Shown here piece after piece: positions 61,136 to 64,000 of a stretch of DNA of 64,000 nucleotides. This DNA comes from Aptenodytes patagonicus (lineage: Eukaryota > Chordata > Aves > Sphenisciformes > Spheniscidae), in the NCBI RefSeq assembly GCF_965638725.1, contig NC_134953.1, positions 37,624,854 through 37,688,853 of the forward strand, given 5' to 3'. Positions within the stretch are counted from its first letter, which is position 1. Every line of letters starts with the position of its first letter. Below the pieces are notes generated by a model, which saw nothing but the letters and a program-made list of their open reading frames with translations, was not told where the DNA came from and did not search any database. The position numbers were made by a program, and so were the translations under genes.

Positions 61136-63612
61136 GATGAAGCTAAGGAAAACATGGAAATATATATGTTGTTAAACTTACTTTGTAGAACTATTCTCTT
61201 ATAGCAGCTAAATGTAAATAAGAGAATTTGGTATTGTTTCAGTACATTAAAATTTCAGAAGTTATTGGACATAATGGATTTGATAAATGCTGTGTGTCCG
61301 TAGTGTAATTTTATTTGAAAACATCCCAATTTCTTATCAGTTTTGTCTTCACTGTTACATGTTACAGAAACTTGGTTAAAGGAGTTACAATTTTGTAAGA
61401 CACAGAAAAGTTAAAAGTTAAGATTAAGCAAGGAGCAAATAACCTTATTTGACTTGCAAGTATGTCCAACCTCAAGGGTGTCTGTCTCTTCATGTGGGAG
61501 TAGTTGTGCAAACCACCTCCCTGTATGCTAACAATAATTGTGATTGTACAAGACTAGCAAGTGCTCTTTTTCTTTCATTAAATAAATAAATCCATTAAAA
61601 AATTAGCATTTTTCATTAAGTGATGGACATGCTTTTAATTACTCATTTTAATTACTGCTGCTCTTGTAACATAGCGCATAGGTGTATTTAGAATGAACAA
61701 ATGCTAAAGTTTTATGTTTTGTGCGGTTAAGTTGATAGTAGCGTGCAAAATAAGGACTGTTTGTAAATGAGTCATTCAGTTTTGTAACATGTAATTGGTA
61801 TGACACCTGTCAAAGCGTGAAAAATCTTTTTTTTGGTGATAGGCAGATATGTTGTATTAGGGTCTGTCTACAGTAGGGGTTCATAGTGGGTCTTCAGATT
61901 TTTCTCTTTGAGTTCATTTTACCACTGTTTCTGATTTGGTGGCAGGGCAGGTTGCTATGTAATATGACGCTGTCATTCCTCTCCATTCCAAAAAGCCTTC
62001 TGAAGAGGTTTTTTTTCCTTGACTCTTAAACGGAAAAGTTTGTCTGTTTTTGTGTGTGCATAGTATCATATGTTAGTCATTGGACTTGTGTTTATTTCTG
62101 GTTTGACTTTTCCTTTGCTGAATTGATTCTGCAGTGTTTCCTCTTTGGTTTTAGGTACTGTTCTTTGTGTTTTCTAGTATTGGTCTTTGTTTTGTGGTGC
62201 TGAAGTGTATTTTGTAAGAGTTTATTCACTTGCATGCACCAACTAAGGCATGGTACCCCTGAAGGCATCTCATGAAACCTCTAGGTTGGGGTTGGTGGGG
62301 TTTTCCTTTGTTTTTTAGCGGGGAGGAGGGAGGTTGGTCATCTTAAGTTAGGTTTCATACCTCTGTCAGCTGCAGTAACCTTAGAAAAAGCGACATAATT
62401 TGCAGACTTCTTTACAAGGGCATTTTTAGAAATACGACGTTCTGGTGTATGACTCTAACCTGGCTTTTGTTATTGGTGGGACTGCCATGTGAGGTGGTAT
62501 TGTTGTATCTATTGAATTATAACTTCAACCTTTAATTTAATGATCGGTAGTGATTGAGGGCATCTGACCAGTGACACTTTCAAAATTTTAACAGAATATT
62601 TCCTTCCCTCCCCCCCCTTTGTATTTTGCTTCAAATAGTATTGTAAACTTTCTTAGAGGAGGATTTGTAGTACTCTCTTCCAATAATACACGGAGTTAGT
62701 ATTTCTCTAATCCTGCTAAGTTTTATAGATGTACATTTATTTACTTGGAGGGCTAGTGCTCTTTCTAATTGTGCTTCTTAGGACCAACATATTTATGAAT
62801 TCTTCGGTACAGGGTGAAAGTAAGCAATGCTTTCCTGTTGAAAACAGGTTGGGCAGATACAAACATTAAGGCTAAAAGTGATACATACTATTATACTGTA
62901 CCTTTCATTTACTATTTGTCATTTTCCACACTTGTGTTTTAGTGCTCCTTTCTGGTTATTGTAGGAGGAGTCATTTAGGAAATTCTTCTGTGCCACAAAT
63001 ACTGTATTAGGTTCTCCATGTTTATTTTGAAAGAACATCTGAAATATTCATCACTTCTAGCACGCAAATGCTCACTGAAGAAAGAGTCTTTGTGAGGTCA
63101 TAGTAATGGATACTAAGGAAGGAATATACTCATGGTTTTTCTTACCGTTTATATTGTGTGTTTTCCCCAGTTAAGCAGACAATTCTTTAATTTTATTCCT
63201 GATAACGGAAAGTCTATATAGAAGGGATTCATACTTAAAAATTAATTCGCCTGCATTTCAAAAGGCATATTATACACCCTGCTTCACTTACTATTGTTTT
63301 CCTTTTAGCCACTTAGCAGTGTTCTCACTCAATTTGGGCAGTGCAATGCACCTCTCCTTAACAGTGGGGAAATGTTTGCAGTCACCTGCGAGTTTATTAA
63401 CACAGAGCTCAGAAGAATGGGACAGTTGAACATGGTATCATATTGTCAGGGAAATTACAGTTATCAAGTATAGACAGCAGTGGCACCAGTAAGGAAACCT
63501 CCCACAGGTCAAGATACAGATGATGAAGAAGTACAGTCCATGGTCTTTCTACTAGGTTCTGTGGAGCCAAGGCTACAGATGCTTGCTGCGTTGATGGAGA
63601 TTTAAAAAAAGG

Positions 63613-63635
63613 AAAAAAAAAAAAAAAAAAAAAAA
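63613..63635. repeat. A23 homopolymer
   Basis: Twenty-three A bases after TTTAAAAAAAGG. It could be the tail of a retroposed sequence, but the upstream 200 bases show no gene-like or LINE-like sequence that I recognise. Confidence 0.85.
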
Positions 63636-64000
63636 GGAAGAGACTGTGGGAGAGATCCAGAATAATATATGCAGTGCTAAGTGAGTATTGTAACTGCATG
63701 CACATTCTTTGCTCTCCGACGGATTCTGTTTGCTTGCGTGTTTATGCATAAACACTATAATGGTATTCGTGTGTGCCAGAAAAGTGCGAACGATGCCTGC
63801 TAAACTCTGTAAAATCCATTCAGTTTAAGCCAAGCCAAAAGCCAGAGATGACTCAGTATCTAGAACTTTTGGGTTGGTTATAAACATCATATTAGGAACC
63901 AGTAAAAGTTTCATTTCCATCAAAACTACAAATATATACTTGAGCACTCTCTTAATTTTTCTCCTCCACACGTACAAAGCATAGTCTTTCTTATCAAAAA

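Larger units (their letters stand above)
60362..64000 (+). other. TET1 intron 3 (start)
   Basis: AT-rich intron with an 18-bp tandem repeat (61100-61135) and A23 (63613-63635). The large TET1 exon that normally follows would show as a long open frame; none is present, so it lies beyond 64000. Confidence 0.75.

Overview
The window is vertebrate nuclear DNA. Genes are split into short exons with GT-AG junctions, there are discrete CpG islands at promoters, introns are AT-rich, and old interspersed repeats are sparse. Compact introns and a palindromic tRNA-like repeat that I associate with turtles, crocodilians and birds suggest a sauropsid, probably a bird. The species cannot be fixed from the sequence. 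The gene order DNA2 - SLC25A16 - TET1, with the first two on the minus strand and TET1 on the plus strand, matches the human 10q21.3 arrangement.

Region by region. (1) 1-12.7 kb: the 5' half of DNA2 on the minus strand, 13 coding exons rebuilt with consistent splice phase (653 codons), from the start codon at 12715 to just past the helicase Walker A motif; the rest of the helicase lies off the left edge. Its CpG-island promoter is at about 12.4-13.07 kb. (2) 13.1-18.1 kb: no coding exon; the right part is probably SLC25A16 3' UTR. (3) 18.1-34.0 kb: complete SLC25A16 on the minus strand, nine coding exons, 320 aa, with a CpG-island promoter at about 33.7-34.3 kb. (4) 34.3-41.7 kb: intergenic, holding an inverted pair of repeats about 120 bp long and an old repeat of about 0.9 kb, probably LINE-derived. 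(5) 41.7-43.0 kb: a large CpG island, the presumed TET1 promoter and non-coding exon 1. (6) 51.08-53.02 kb: TET1 exon 2 (644 codons), ending just after the CXXC zinc finger. (7) 60.31-60.36 kb: TET1 exon 3 (17 codons). The large next exon is not in the window.

The three genes do not form a pathway operon. DNA2 is a nuclease-helicase for replication and end resection, SLC25A16 is a mitochondrial inner-membrane carrier linked to coenzyme A, and TET1 is a 5-methylcytosine dioxygenase. SLC25A16 and TET1 are divergent, but their promoters are about 7.7 kb apart.

I found no undescribed multi-gene system. The most interesting items are: a second strong CpG island inside TET1 intron 2, ending about 120 bp before exon 3, with a YY1-type initiator and a possible first exon (candidate internal promoter for a CXXC-less TET1); a run of roughly 42-residue tandem repeats in the TET1 N-terminus; an altered second half of the TET1 CXXC motif; and several structured or repeat-derived non-coding stretches. 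All exon calls come from reading and translating the sequence and comparing it with remembered family sequences; no alignment was run.
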